From Microbacterium oleivorans (GTDB lineage Bacteria; Actinomycetota; Actinomycetes; Actinomycetales; Microbacteriaceae), in assembly GCF_013389665.1 (NCBI RefSeq), contig NZ_CP058316.1:2728001-2792000 (forward strand): a DNA stretch of 64,000 nt. The letters are read 5' to 3'. Below the pieces are notes generated by a model, which was given only the letters and a program-made list of their open reading frames with translations, was not told where the DNA came from and searched no databases. Both the position numbers and the translations under genes were made by a program. Positions 11,444 through 19,630 of the stretch are shown piece after piece. Position 1 is the first letter of the stretch. Each line of letters starts with the position of its first letter.

Positions 11444-12061
11444 ATGTCCGCTTCTCCCGCTCCCCGGCCGCGCGCGTTCTGGACCGATGCGCGGTTCCTG
11501 CTCGGCATCGTCCTGGTCGTCGTCTCGGTCGCGGGGGTGTGGTCGGTCGTCGCGATTGCTCGTCAGACCGTCCCCGTTCTCGCCGCCGGACGCACGATCA
11601 CCGTCGGCGAGACCCTCGAGGCGCATGATCTGCGCGTGGTCGACGTCTCCCTCGCGTCGCTGCGCGAGGCGTACCTGGCACCCGGCGAACTGGAGCCGGG
11701 AGCCGTGGCGGTGCGCACGATCGGCGACGGAGAACTCGTACCCACCGGCGCGGTGGTCGGGCACGCCGATCTCGAGGTGACGACCGTCGTGGTGTCACTC
11801 GGCCACGCGGTCCCCGCATCCGTGGCGGCAGGCTCGCGCGTCGAGGTCTGGCACGCCCCGCAACAGGAGCGGGGCGTCTTCGATGAGCCCCGCATCCTCG
11901 TGGCCGACGCGACGGTGCGCGATGTCCGCGTCGCCGACGGCGTCATGGCGCAGGCCACGGCCGATGTCGAGTTGGTGGTCGACCGCAGCGACGTCGCACC
12001 GACCCTCGCCGCGATCGCCCGCGGAGACGCCATCTCGGTCATCCCCACGGGGGCTCCGTGA
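11444..12061 (+). CDS. SAF-domain membrane protein, CpaB-like
   Basis: 205-residue protein with one N-terminal membrane helix (FLLGIVLVVVSVAGVWSVVAIA, about residues 15-36) and an extracytoplasmic SAF domain (VLAAGRTITVGETLEAHDL and ELEPGAVAVRTIGDGELVP). This matches CpaB/RcpC-like proteins, which assist Tad pilus secretins, but no other Tad genes are visible here. The start codon lies in a short palindrome (ACCATATGGT) and has no good Shine-Dalgarno; an upstream in-frame ATG exists at 11396. The stop overlaps the next gene, a CpaE-like ATPase, so the two are probably co-expressed. Confidence 0.8.
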   Translation: MSASPAPRPRAFWTDARFLLGIVLVVVSVAGVWSVVAIARQTVPVLAAGRTITVGETLEAHDLRVVDVSLASLREAYLAPGELEPGAVAVRTIGDGELVPTGAVVGHADLEVTTVVVSLGHAVPASVAAGSRVEVWHAPQQERGVFDEPRILVADATVRDVRVADGVMAQATADVELVVDRSDVAPTLAAIARGDAISVIPTGAP

Positions 12062-13296
12062 TGCGCGTTCTCGTCGCGCTGCCCGACGCGGGCCGGTTCG
12101 CGGCGCGGTTGCGTGCCGCCGGGATCGAGGTCGTCGCCACGACGTCACCCCGGGAGCTCGCGAGCGACGCCGCCGGGTCGGCGCTCGCCGGCGAGCTCGC
12201 GCGGGCCGACGTGCTCGTCCTTCCTGCCGACCGTTCCGTTCTCACACCCGCCCTCGTGGCGAGCTGCGACCGATTCGACACGCGCATCGTCGCCCGTTGC
12301 CGACGCGACGCCGACCGGCGCCTGGCGGAATCCCTCGGCCTCGCCGCCGTCGGCCAGGACGTCGACGCCGTCGCAGCGGTGAACGCGCTGCCGCGGGCGC
12401 ACACCGCTCCGGCACGCGGACGGGCCATCGCGGTGTGGGGGCCGGCCGGCGCGCCGGGACGCACCACCGTGTCGATCGAGCTCGCCCGTGAGCTCGCGCG
12501 CGACGGCCGGCGCGTCGGGCTCGCCGATGCCGACACCCACGCTCCGTCCCTCGCCCTCGCCCTCGGCGTCGCCGACGAGGGGCCCGGCCTGGCGGCGGCA
12601 TGCCGGCAGGCGGGCCGGGGTGAGCTCACCCCCGCCGAGCTCACCCGTATCGCCGTGCCGCTCGGCGACGTCGAGGTGCTGCCGGGAATCAACCGCCCAG
12701 GTCGCTGGCCGGAGCTGAGCGCCGACCGTCTCGAGCGGGCCGTGGACGTGGCCCGCGATTGGGTCGACGATCTCATCCTCGATGTGTCGGCCTCGCTCGA
12801 ACGCGACGAGGAGATCGTCAGCGACCTCGACGGACCACGACGCAACGCCGCGACCCTCGCCGCGCTCACCGCGGCCGATCTCGTCGTGGCCGTCGTGGCA
12901 GCCGACCCCGTCGGGGTGTCGCGGTTCCTCCGTTCGTATCCCGACCTGCGATCGGCAGTGGGCGCGACGCCGGTGAGGGTCGTGGTGAACAAGCTGCGCG
13001 GCGGGCCGCTCGGGATCGACGCCCGCGGGCAGGTGCGGCGCAGCCTCGAGCGGTACGCGGGTATCGAGCGCTGCTGGTTCGTGCCGTGGGATCCTCGCGC
13101 CGCGGACGCCGCGCTGCTCGCTGCCCGGCCCATCGGCGAGGGAGCGGCCCGCGGTGCGATCCCTGCTGCCGTGCGTCGCCTGGTCGGCGAGGCGGTGTCG
13201 CCGCCCGGGCCGAACGATGCGGCTCGGAGATCGCGCACCTCCAGCCGCAAACGCCGCGCGGAACGGCACGCCGCGGTCACAGCGACCGCCCCCTAG
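12061..13296 (+). CDS. CpaE/MinD-like P-loop ATPase with altered Walker A
   Basis: 411-residue protein with an N-terminal receiver-like region (about 1-115, VLVALPDAGRFAARLRAAG) and a MinD/ParA-type ATPase domain (from about residue 122). The P-loop reads WGPAGAPGRTTVSIELA: Arg replaces the usual catalytic Lys before TT, and the signature deviant-Walker Lys is also absent. Switch region VGLADADTHAPSLALALG and a Walker B-like DLILDVSAS are present. CpaE-like proteins localise or energise Tad pilus assembly, but here only the CpaB-like partner is present. The start could equally be GTG at 12058 (4-bp overlap). A basic C-terminal tail follows the domain. Confidence 0.8.
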   Translation: MRVLVALPDAGRFAARLRAAGIEVVATTSPRELASDAAGSALAGELARADVLVLPADRSVLTPALVASCDRFDTRIVARCRRDADRRLAESLGLAAVGQDVDAVAAVNALPRAHTAPARGRAIAVWGPAGAPGRTTVSIELARELARDGRRVGLADADTHAPSLALALGVADEGPGLAAACRQAGRGELTPAELTRIAVPLGDVEVLPGINRPGRWPELSADRLERAVDVARDWVDDLILDVSASLERDEEIVSDLDGPRRNAATLAALTAADLVVAVVAADPVGVSRFLRSYPDLRSAVGATPVRVVVNKLRGGPLGIDARGQVRRSLERYAGIERCWFVPWDPRAADAALLAARPIGEGAARGAIPAAVRRLVGEAVSPPGPNDAARRSRTSSRKRRAERHAAVTATAP

Positions 13297-13305
13297 TCTG
13301 GAATC

Positions 13306-14799
13306 GTGTCGACCCTCAGCGATCTCGTCCATGCCCAGGGGCTCTCCACCGACGCCGATGTCGAGTGGCTGCATCGTCTCGCCGGTGACGGCCAGCTGCT
13401 CGCCGACCTCGCCTTCGCCGACATCGTGATCTGGGTGCCGACCGCAGACGATTCCTTCATCGCCGTCGCGCACACCCGCCCCGGGGGAGCCGCGACGCTG
13501 TTCTACCGCGACATCGTCGGCGATCGGGTGAGGCCGCAGTGGCGCACGCAGGTCACGGACGCCTTCACGCAGGCTCGCATCGTCGACTCGGCGTCGCCCG
13601 ACTGGTTCGAGGAGACGCCGACCCGGGTGCGCGCGGTACCGATCGTGCGCGAGCGCGCCGGCGCCGATCGTGCGGCACACGTCGTCGGGGTCCTCACCCG
13701 TCACACCAACCTCGGCGAGGCGCGCACGCCGTCGCGCCAGCAGATCACCTTCAACGACTGCGCCGACGACCTGTTCGGCATGGTCGCGTCATCGGACTTC
13801 CCCGATCTGAGCGCGCCGACCGCTCCGCGTCGCGGCGCTCCGCGCGCCTCGGACGGTCTCATCCGCCTGGACGTCGACGGCATGACCACCTTCGCCAGCC
13901 CCAACGCCCTCTCGGCATTCAACAGGCTCGGCTTCGAGGACGAGCTGGAGGGGGAGCCGCTCATCGATGTCGCCACCGCGATCCTGCCCAGCAAGCGGGA
14001 GTTCGACGAGTCGCTTCCCATCGTGATGGCCGGACGCGCGCCCTGGCGGGCCGACATCGAGGCGCGCGGGGTGACGGTGTCGCTGCGCACCATCCCGCTA
14101 CGCGACAACGGCACCCGGATCGGCGCCATCGTGCTGTGCCGCGACGTCAGCGAGATCCGGCACCAGGAGCAGGAGCTCATCACCAAGGACGCGACGATCC
14201 GCGAGATCCATCACCGGGTGAAGAACAATCTGCAGACGGTGGCGTCGCTGTTGCGCATCCAGGCGCGCCGCACGCATTCGGAGGAGGCGCGCGACGCCCT
14301 CACCCAGGCGATGCGCCGCGTCTCGGCGATCGCCGTGGTGCACGACACGCTCTCCGAGGGCCTGGCTCAGAACGTCGACTTCGACGAGGTGTTCGCTCGC
14401 GTCCTCAAGCTCGTCGCCGAGGTCGCCGCGGCCCCCAACACACGTGCACGCACACGCTCGTCGGGTCAGTTCGGAACGCTCCCGAGCGCCTACGCGACGC
14501 CGCTCGCGCTGGCGCTGACCGAACTCGTCACCAACGCCGTCGAGCACGGACTCGCCGGCACCGAGGGCGACGTCGAGATCGTCGCGGAACGCTCGGAGGA
14601 GCGCCTCGAGGTCAAGGTTCGCGATTCCGGCGTCGGTCTTCCCGAGGGACAGGTCGGACGGGGCCTCGGTACGCAGATCGTGCGCACCCTCATCCAGGGG
14701 GAGTTGAGCGGCACCATCGATTGGCACACGCTCGTCGGAAGCGGGACCGAGGTGACGATCGACATCCCGCTGCGCTACATCGAGCGCGAAGCCGGTTGA
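13306..14799 (+). CDS. pdtaS: PdtaS-type sensor histidine kinase
   Basis: Cytosolic sensor kinase of the HisKA_2 group, orthologous by position and domains to M. tuberculosis PdtaS (Rv3220c), which signals to the antitermination-type regulator PdtaR. The 497 residues hold an N-terminal GAF-like domain (1-150), a PAS-like domain (about 185-285), the HisKA_2 motif REIHHRVKNNLQTVASLLRI near residue 300, and an ATPase domain (ELVTNAVEHGL, VRDSGVGLPEG, RGLGTQIVRTL). Start GTG; TAGTCT at 13294-13299 lies six bases upstream and overlaps the stop of the preceding gene. The convergent whiB1 gene repeats the mycobacterial neighbourhood. No pdtaR is in the window. Confidence 0.9.
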   Translation: MSTLSDLVHAQGLSTDADVEWLHRLAGDGQLLADLAFADIVIWVPTADDSFIAVAHTRPGGAATLFYRDIVGDRVRPQWRTQVTDAFTQARIVDSASPDWFEETPTRVRAVPIVRERAGADRAAHVVGVLTRHTNLGEARTPSRQQITFNDCADDLFGMVASSDFPDLSAPTAPRRGAPRASDGLIRLDVDGMTTFASPNALSAFNRLGFEDELEGEPLIDVATAILPSKREFDESLPIVMAGRAPWRADIEARGVTVSLRTIPLRDNGTRIGAIVLCRDVSEIRHQEQELITKDATIREIHHRVKNNLQTVASLLRIQARRTHSEEARDALTQAMRRVSAIAVVHDTLSEGLAQNVDFDEVFARVLKLVAEVAAAPNTRARTRSSGQFGTLPSAYATPLALALTELVTNAVEHGLAGTEGDVEIVAERSEERLEVKVRDSGVGLPEGQVGRGLGTQIVRTLIQGELSGTIDWHTLVGSGTEVTIDIPLRYIEREAG

Positions 14800-14814
14800 G
14801 CCCCTCGGGGCTCA
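14797..14814. terminator. Stem-loop between pdtaS and whiB1
   Basis: Short inverted repeat (arms 14797-14803 and 14808-14814, loop of four) in the 23-bp gap between convergent genes and overlapping the pdtaS stop. It could terminate either transcript. Confidence 0.55.
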
Positions 14815-14822
14815 GCCCGGCC

Positions 14823-15071
14823 TCAGGAGGCGCGGCGGGCGCGCGCGGCGCGGCGCTTGAGCGCGCGACGCTCGTCCTCGGAGAGACCGCCCCAGACACC
14901 CGAGTCCTGTCCGGTCTCGAGGGCGTACTGCAGGCAGATCTCGGTCACGGTGCAACGCGCGCAGACGGCCTTGGCCTTTTCGATCTGGTCGACGGCCGGC
15001 CCGGTGTTCCCGACGGGGAAGAAGAGTTCGGGGTCGACGGTCAGGCAGGCAGACTTGTCGCGCCAATCCAT
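14823..15071 (-). CDS. whiB1: WhiB1 iron-sulfur transcription factor
   Basis: 82-residue Wbl-family regulator that binds a 4Fe-4S cluster sensitive to NO and interacts with the primary sigma factor. The four ligand cysteines are present (CLTV at Cys9, CARC at 37 and 40, Cys46), followed by the GVWGGLSEDERRALKRR turn and basic tail. The DPELFFPVGNTGPA stretch is characteristic of WhiB1. A clear AAGGAG lies six bases before the ATG. A 225-bp region to the next divergent gene presumably carries its promoter, since wbl genes often have long leaders. Confidence 0.95.
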   Translation of the reverse strand: MDWRDKSACLTVDPELFFPVGNTGPAVDQIEKAKAVCARCTVTEICLQYALETGQDSGVWGGLSEDERRALKRRAARARRAS

Positions 15072-15296
15072 GTGGTGCTCCTTGATGGGGTGGTGTTTAC
15101 GTCGGGCCGGACTCGGGTCGTCCGGTACCCTGGTTAAGTGTGCGAGCGGTTGCTCGCCCCACTTCGCTGTGGGAGCACACGGCTTGATCCATCGTCCCAT
15201 AGCCCGGACAGATGAATCAAGGGTGAACTGCGGATTCGCGCGCGCCGGCCGTGAGGACCGGGTCCCTCGCGCCGCCCGAGGAGAGAGTCGGATGCC

Positions 15297-15683
15297 ATGG
15301 CGCCCACTGCCGTCGAACGCCTCGCCGGTGCCGTCCTCGCTGCCGAGGCCGTCGCGTTGCTGGCCGTGATCGGGTGGGAGATCATCGCGCTCCTGGACGG
15401 CGACACGATCGACGTCCCCAGCTCGGTGGCGCTGATCGTCCTCACCGCGGTCGGTGCGCTCGCCCTTGCCGCGTTCGCGGTCTCGGTGTGGCGTCGCGTC
15501 TCGTGGGGCCGCTCCGGGGGCATCGTGGCACAGTTGCTGATCCTGGCCGTCGCGCTCGGCGCGGCCACCGGCCAGTACGCCGACGCGGGCACCGCCGTTC
15601 TGCTGGCGGTTCCGGGCGTCGTGGGCTTCGTGCTGCTCGTGGCGGCGACCCGACGCGCCGCCCACGACCGGGGCGGCGCCTAG
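15297..15683 (+). CDS. Small integral membrane protein
   Basis: 128-residue protein with four predicted membrane helices (about residues 10-32, 43-66, 76-92 and 98-119) and almost no polar loops. It ends in a short basic tail. No named family recognised, though similar four-helix proteins are widespread in actinobacteria. The ATG at 15297 has GAGGAGAGAG upstream. The gene is divergent from whiB1 and convergent with bcp. Confidence 0.75.
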   Translation: MAPTAVERLAGAVLAAEAVALLAVIGWEIIALLDGDTIDVPSSVALIVLTAVGALALAAFAVSVWRRVSWGRSGGIVAQLLILAVALGAATGQYADAGTAVLLAVPGVVGFVLLVAATRRAAHDRGGA

Positions 15684-15698
15684 GCGACGGCCGGTTCG

Positions 15699-16166
15699 TC
15701 AGTCGATTCCCAGCAGGGTGCGTACACGCGCGACGTGGCCCGTGGCCTTGACGTTGTACAGCGCATGCTCGAGACGGCCATCGCCGTCGACGACGAAGGT
15801 GGAGCGGATGACGCCCTCGACGGTCTTGCCGTAGTTCATCTTCTCGCCCCACGCCCCGTACGCCTCGTGGACGGCGTGGTCGGGGTCGCTCAGCAGCGGG
15901 TAGGTGAGCCCTTCCTGCTCCCGGAAGCGCCGGAGCTTCGCCGCGTCGTCGCGCGAGACCCCCAGGACATCGATGCCGGCCGCGCGCAGGCTCTCGACGC
16001 TGTCGCGGAAATCGCACGCTTCACGCGTGCAGCCCGGAGTCATGGCGGCCGGGTAGAAGAACAGCACGACGCGCCGGCCGCGCAGATCCGCGAGCGAGAC
16101 GGCCGTGCCGTCCTGATCGTCGAGCGTGAAATCGGGAGCGGGGGAGCCGGCTTCGAGACGCGTCAT
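15699..16166 (-). CDS. bcp: Thioredoxin-dependent peroxiredoxin, Bcp/PrxQ type
   Basis: Reduces hydrogen peroxide and organic peroxides using thioredoxin. The 155-residue protein has the peroxidatic Cys in FFYPAAMTPGCTREAC and a resolving Cys five residues later, the atypical 2-Cys arrangement of Bcp. The upstream hexamer TAGGCT (complement of 16173-16178) is six bases from the ATG, so the message is probably leaderless. Position next to the SigH region fits an oxidative-stress role, though I see no SigH-type promoter directly before it. Confidence 0.93.
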   Translation of the reverse strand: MTRLEAGSPAPDFTLDDQDGTAVSLADLRGRRVVLFFYPAAMTPGCTREACDFRDSVESLRAAGIDVLGVSRDDAAKLRRFREQEGLTYPLLSDPDHAVHEAYGAWGEKMNYGKTVEGVIRSTFVVDGDGRLEHALYNVKATGHVARVRTLLGID

Positions 16167-16201
16167 GCACCCAGCCTAGGACGAGGCGCCGCGGCATGCC
16201 G

Positions 16202-17245
16202 TCATGCAGCGAACGTGCTCAGCAGGCGCTGCAGCGAATCCAGCCGCGCCGCGCCGCGCTCGCCCAGTCGGCCCTCGGCCACGGCCTCGACGATCGCGCA
16301 GTCGGGCGCGTCGGGCAGGTGGGTGCAGCCGCGGGGACATTCCTCGGCGACGGCGGCCAGGTCGGTGAAGGCCGCGAGGATGTTCGCGGGGTCGATGTGC
16401 CCGAGGCCGAACGAGCGCACACCGGGTGTGTCGATGACCCAGCCACGCCCCTGCTCGGCGATGTATCGCAGCGACACCGTCGAGCTCGAGGTGTGCCGCC
16501 CGCGCCCGGTGACCTCGTTGACATGCCCCGTCGCGCGCGCGGCCGTGGGGACCAGGGCGTTCACGAGCGTCGACTTGCCGACCCCCGAATGCCCGACGAA
16601 GACCGTCGCGTGGCCGACGAGCTTGGCGCCCAGCTCGTCGACCGGCATCCGTCCGCGGCCGCTGGTGAGGACCTCGAGATCGTCCACACCCTCGAAATGG
16701 GCCAGGAACGAGGTCGGGTCGGCCAGATCGGTCTTGGTCACCACGAGCAGCGGATGGATGCCGGCGTCCAGGGCGGCGATGAGGTAGCGATCGACCAATC
16801 GGGGTCGAGGCTCGGGGTCGGCCGCGGCGACGACGATCACGATCTGGTCGGCGTTGGCGACGACGATCCGCTCGACCTGGTCGGTGTCGTCCGCGCTGCG
16901 GCGCAGCAGCGTCGTGCGGGGCTCGATGCCCACGATCCGCCCCAGGGTGCCCTCGTCGCCCGACACATCACCCACCACGCGGGCGAGGTCGCCGGTCACG
17001 ATGGGCTGCCGACGCAGCTCGCGCGCCCGGACGCCGAGCGACGTGTGCTCGTCGGGGCCGTCCTCGTCGATCAGGACCGTGTAGCGGCCCCGGTCCACAC
17101 CGAGGACCCGCGCGACGACGGCATCCGCGTGCGACGGGCGGCGCTTGGTGCGAGGCCGGTTGGCCTTGGGATTGGGGCGTGTCCGGAAGTCGGCGTCGTC
17201 ATACCCCTCGTCGACCTCGTCGTCGGCGTCGTCGAGCCAGCTCAC
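16202..17245 (-). CDS. rsgA: Ribosome small subunit GTPase RsgA
   Basis: Circularly permuted GTPase acting in late 30S assembly. 347 residues: acidic N-terminal extension, an OB-fold (about 45-110), then permuted G motifs with TKTD (G4) first, GHSGVGKST (G1, P-loop) and DTPGVRSFG (G3), and a C-terminal zinc-binding segment [15 protein letters not shown]. The GTG at 17245 follows aroA with a 4-bp overlap, so the genes are translationally coupled. Earlier in-frame codons fall deep inside aroA and would add no family sequence. aroA-rsgA adjacency is also seen in mycobacteria. Confidence 0.94.
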   Translation of the reverse strand: MSWLDDADDEVDEGYDDADFRTRPNPKANRPRTKRRPSHADAVVARVLGVDRGRYTVLIDEDGPDEHTSLGVRARELRRQPIVTGDLARVVGDVSGDEGTLGRIVGIEPRTTLLRRSADDTDQVERIVVANADQIVIVVAAADPEPRPRLVDRYLIAALDAGIHPLLVVTKTDLADPTSFLAHFEGVDDLEVLTSGRGRMPVDELGAKLVGHATVFVGHSGVGKSTLVNALVPTAARATGHVNEVTGRGRHTSSSTVSLRYIAEQGRGWVIDTPGVRSFGLGHIDPANILAAFTDLAAVAEECPRGCTHLPDAPDCAIVEAVAEGRLGERGAARLDSLQRLLSTFAA

Positions 17246-18585
17246 CCGGCATCCTCGGACCCGCGGCCGAGCATCTCGTCCCAGAGCTGCGGGAACTCGG
17301 GGAGGGTCTTGGCGGTGGTTCCGATGTCGTCGACCTCGACACCCGCGACGCGCAGCCCGATGATCGCACCCGCGGTCGCCATGCGGTGATCGTGGTGCGC
17401 ACGCCAGAGCCCGCCCCGCAACGGCGTGGGGGTGATGCGGATGCCGTCCTCGAGCTCCTCGGCGGATCCGCCGAGCGCGCGGAGGTTGCCCACGAGCGCC
17501 GCGATGCGGTCCGTCTCGTGGCCGCGGATGTGGCCGATGCCGTGGAGCGTGCTGGGCGCATCGGCGAAGGCGGCGAGTGCGAACAGCGAGGGCGTGAGCT
17601 CGCTCGCGGCGGAGAGGTCGAGGTCGACGCCGCGAACCTCGCCGGTGCCGGTGACCGAGAGGACCCCGCTGCGACGGGTCACGCGCGCGCCCATCTCGGT
17701 GAGGATGTCGGTCAGCAGGGCGCCGGGCTGGGTCGAATGCACCGGCCAGTGCGGGATCGAGACCCGGCCGCCGGTGAGGACGGCCGCGGCCAGGAACGGC
17801 GCGGCGTTGGAGAGGTCGGGCTCGATCGCGAGCTCTTTGCCGCGCAGCGGGCCCGCGGGAACGAGCCATTCCCGCTCGCTCGGACGCTCGACGTGCACGC
17901 CGCGATGGGCGAGTGCCTCGACCGTCATGTCGATGTGGGGGAGGCTCGGCAGTCGCCGGCCCTCGTGCACCAGCCGCAGGCCGACATCGAAACGGGGCGC
18001 CGCCAGCAGCAGTCCCGACACGAACTGGCTCGAGGCGCTCGCGTCGATGGTGACCTCCCCGCCGCGCACGTGGCCATGCCCGTGCACGAGGAAGGGCAGC
18101 ATCCATCGGCCGCCGTCGTCGATATCGACGCCCAGCTCGCGCAGGCTCCGGATCATCTCGGCCATCGGACGGTGCAAGGCGCTCTCGTGGGCGGTGACGG
18201 TCACCTCGCCCCGGGCGAGACCCGCCAGCGGGGAGATGAAGCGCATCACGGTGCCCGCCTGCCCGCAATCGATCACCGCGTCGACGGTCTGTCCGCTCAG
18301 CGGCGAGACGACCAGGTCGGGGCCGAAACGCCCGTCGCCGGGTACGGCCTCGATCCCGGCGCCGAGCGCTCGCAGCGCCTCGATCATCCGCGCGGAATCG
18401 TCGGAGTGCAGCGGTGCGACCAGGCGCGACGGGGAGTCCGCCAACGCCGAGAGCACCAGCTCTCGATTGGTCAGGGACTTCGACCCGGGGACGGACACGT
18501 CGGCCCGGACGGGGCCGTCGGCCACCGGCGCGCGCCACGGCGCGCCGTCGGTGACGGGGCGAGGGGAATACGCGTGGTGGCTCAT
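17242..18585 (-). CDS. aroA: 3-phosphoshikimate 1-carboxyvinyltransferase (EPSP synthase)
   Basis: Sixth step of the shikimate pathway: phosphoenolpyruvate plus shikimate-3-phosphate to EPSP. 447 residues with the N-terminal [19 protein letters not shown] and GQAGTVMRF motifs and the C-terminal [11 protein letters not shown] and [10 protein letters not shown] segments typical of the family. The ATG at 18585 lies eight bases after a TACTGT hexamer (complement of 18594-18599), so its leader is very short. This start region also contains the sigH promoter on the other strand, so transcription of the two genes may interfere. Confidence 0.95.
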   Translation of the reverse strand: MSHHAYSPRPVTDGAPWRAPVADGPVRADVSVPGSKSLTNRELVLSALADSPSRLVAPLHSDDSARMIEALRALGAGIEAVPGDGRFGPDLVVSPLSGQTVDAVIDCGQAGTVMRFISPLAGLARGEVTVTAHESALHRPMAEMIRSLRELGVDIDDGGRWMLPFLVHGHGHVRGGEVTIDASASSQFVSGLLLAAPRFDVGLRLVHEGRRLPSLPHIDMTVEALAHRGVHVERPSEREWLVPAGPLRGKELAIEPDLSNAAPFLAAAVLTGGRVSIPHWPVHSTQPGALLTDILTEMGARVTRRSGVLSVTGTGEVRGVDLDLSAASELTPSLFALAAFADAPSTLHGIGHIRGHETDRIAALVGNLRALGGSAEELEDGIRITPTPLRGGLWRAHHDHRMATAGAIIGLRVAGVEVDDIGTTAKTLPEFPQLWDEMLGRGSEDAG

Positions 18586-18590
18586 GGGTT
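18564..18590 (+). promoter_or_regulatory. SigH/SigR-type autoregulatory promoter of sigH
   Basis: GGGAAT at 18564-18569 and GTT at 18588-18590 are separated by 18 bases, an exact fit to the SigR/SigH consensus (GGGAAT, 18-19 bases, GTT). The expected start of transcription is near 18597, about 37 bases before the sigH ATG. The -10 element lies against the aroA start codon on the opposite strand. Confidence 0.85.
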
Positions 18591-18633
18591 TCCACAGTAT
18601 CGAACGCGTTCGACCTCTGGAGGGAAGGAGTCC

Positions 18634-19287
18634 ATGATCGCCACGATCGATCCCGTGATAGACGCGTGGGACGCCGACGTAGACTGGCCGCTGATGGAAG
18701 AGCAAGCGGTCACCGATCCGAGTGTCCAGTTCGAGGAGCAGGCGCTCCCGTTCATGGACCAGCTATACGCCGCGGCCATGCGCATGACGCGCAACCCCGC
18801 CGACGCCGCCGACCTCGTCCAAGAGACATTCGTGAAGGCATTCGCGTCCTGGTCGTCCTTCACCCAGGGCACGAACCTGAAGGCGTGGCTGTACCGCATC
18901 CTGACGAACACGTACATCAACACGTATCGCAAGAAGCAGCGCGAGCCCTACCAGGGCACCATCGACGACCTCGAGGACTGGCAATTGGGCGGGGCGGAAT
19001 CGACCACCGCCTCGAGCAGCAGGTCCGCCGAGGCTGAAGCGATCGATCGCATGCCGGCGTCGGCCGTCAAGGACGCCCTGCAGTCGATCCCGGAGGATTT
19101 CCGGCTGGCCGTCTACTTCGCCGACGTCGAAGGATTCGCCTACCAGGAGATCGCCGACATCATGAAAACCCCGATCGGTACGGTCATGAGTCGTCTGCAC
19201 CGTGGCAGACGCCTGCTTCGCGACCTGCTGGCCGACTATGCGAAGGAGCGTGGCATCGCCACGCCCCCTACGAGGAGCAAGAAATGA
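18634..19287 (+). CDS. sigH: ECF sigma factor SigH/SigR
   Basis: RNA polymerase sigma factor of the SigH/SigR group that controls thioredoxin, proteases and thiol homeostasis after disulfide or heat stress. 217 residues: a variable acidic N-terminus, sigma2 (about 38-105, [27 protein letters not shown] cut by region 2.2) and sigma4 (about 140-195, [20 protein letters not shown] and [17 protein letters not shown]). Start ATG follows GGAAGGAG with a short 3-base gap; the next Met at 18694 is an alternative. The stop overlaps rshA (ATGA), so sigma and anti-sigma are co-translated. Confidence 0.93.
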   Translation: MIATIDPVIDAWDADVDWPLMEEQAVTDPSVQFEEQALPFMDQLYAAAMRMTRNPADAADLVQETFVKAFASWSSFTQGTNLKAWLYRILTNTYINTYRKKQREPYQGTIDDLEDWQLGGAESTTASSSRSAEAEAIDRMPASAVKDALQSIPEDFRLAVYFADVEGFAYQEIADIMKTPIGTVMSRLHRGRRLLRDLLADYAKERGIATPPTRSKK

Positions 19288-19532
19288 GCGACTGCGGCTG
19301 CGACAAAGCGCGCCAGAGCCTGGAAGAGTACCTGCGCAACGAAGTGTGCAAGACCGAGCACTCCGACATCCGCGAGCACCTGGAGAGCTGCCCGTCATGT
19401 CAGGAGGAGGCCGTGATCTCGCGCACGCTGACCGATGTGGTGGCGCGAGCGTGCAAGGAGACGGCGCCCGAGGAACTGCGCGATCAGGTGCTCGCGCGGC
19501 TGCGCGCGGCGCAGACGGCCGCCCACGCCTGA
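19284..19532 (+). CDS. rshA: Zinc-containing anti-sigma factor RshA/RsrA
   Basis: 82-residue redox-sensitive anti-sigma factor that holds SigH until its thiols are oxidised. It contains the ZAS signature HLESCPSC (His-X3-Cys-X2-Cys), an N-terminal Cys pair (CGCDKA) and another Cys (EVCKTEH) that can supply the fourth zinc ligand. It overlaps sigH by 4 bp. The reading frame is short and complete, ending before a shared terminator with kgd. Confidence 0.92.
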   Translation: MSDCGCDKARQSLEEYLRNEVCKTEHSDIREHLESCPSCQEEAVISRTLTDVVARACKETAPEELRDQVLARLRAAQTAAHA

Positions 19533-19572
19533 CGGACCCCTCGGGCCCGCGACAGCGGACGCCGTGACCGTC

Positions 19573-19617
19573 GATGCCCGCTCCGCCACCCTCTGAACAA
19601 GGGGCGGAGCGGGCATC
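19573..19617. terminator. Bidirectional terminator between rshA and kgd
   Basis: Perfect 15-bp inverted repeat (arms 19573-19587 and 19603-19617, loop of 15) between convergent genes. Confidence 0.8.
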
Positions 19618-19630
19618 TCCGTATGGAGCG

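Noticed and set aside
18600..18613. LexA (SOS) box at the sigH palindrome
   Set aside because: The actinobacterial LexA box needs four bases between GAAC and GTTC; here there are two.
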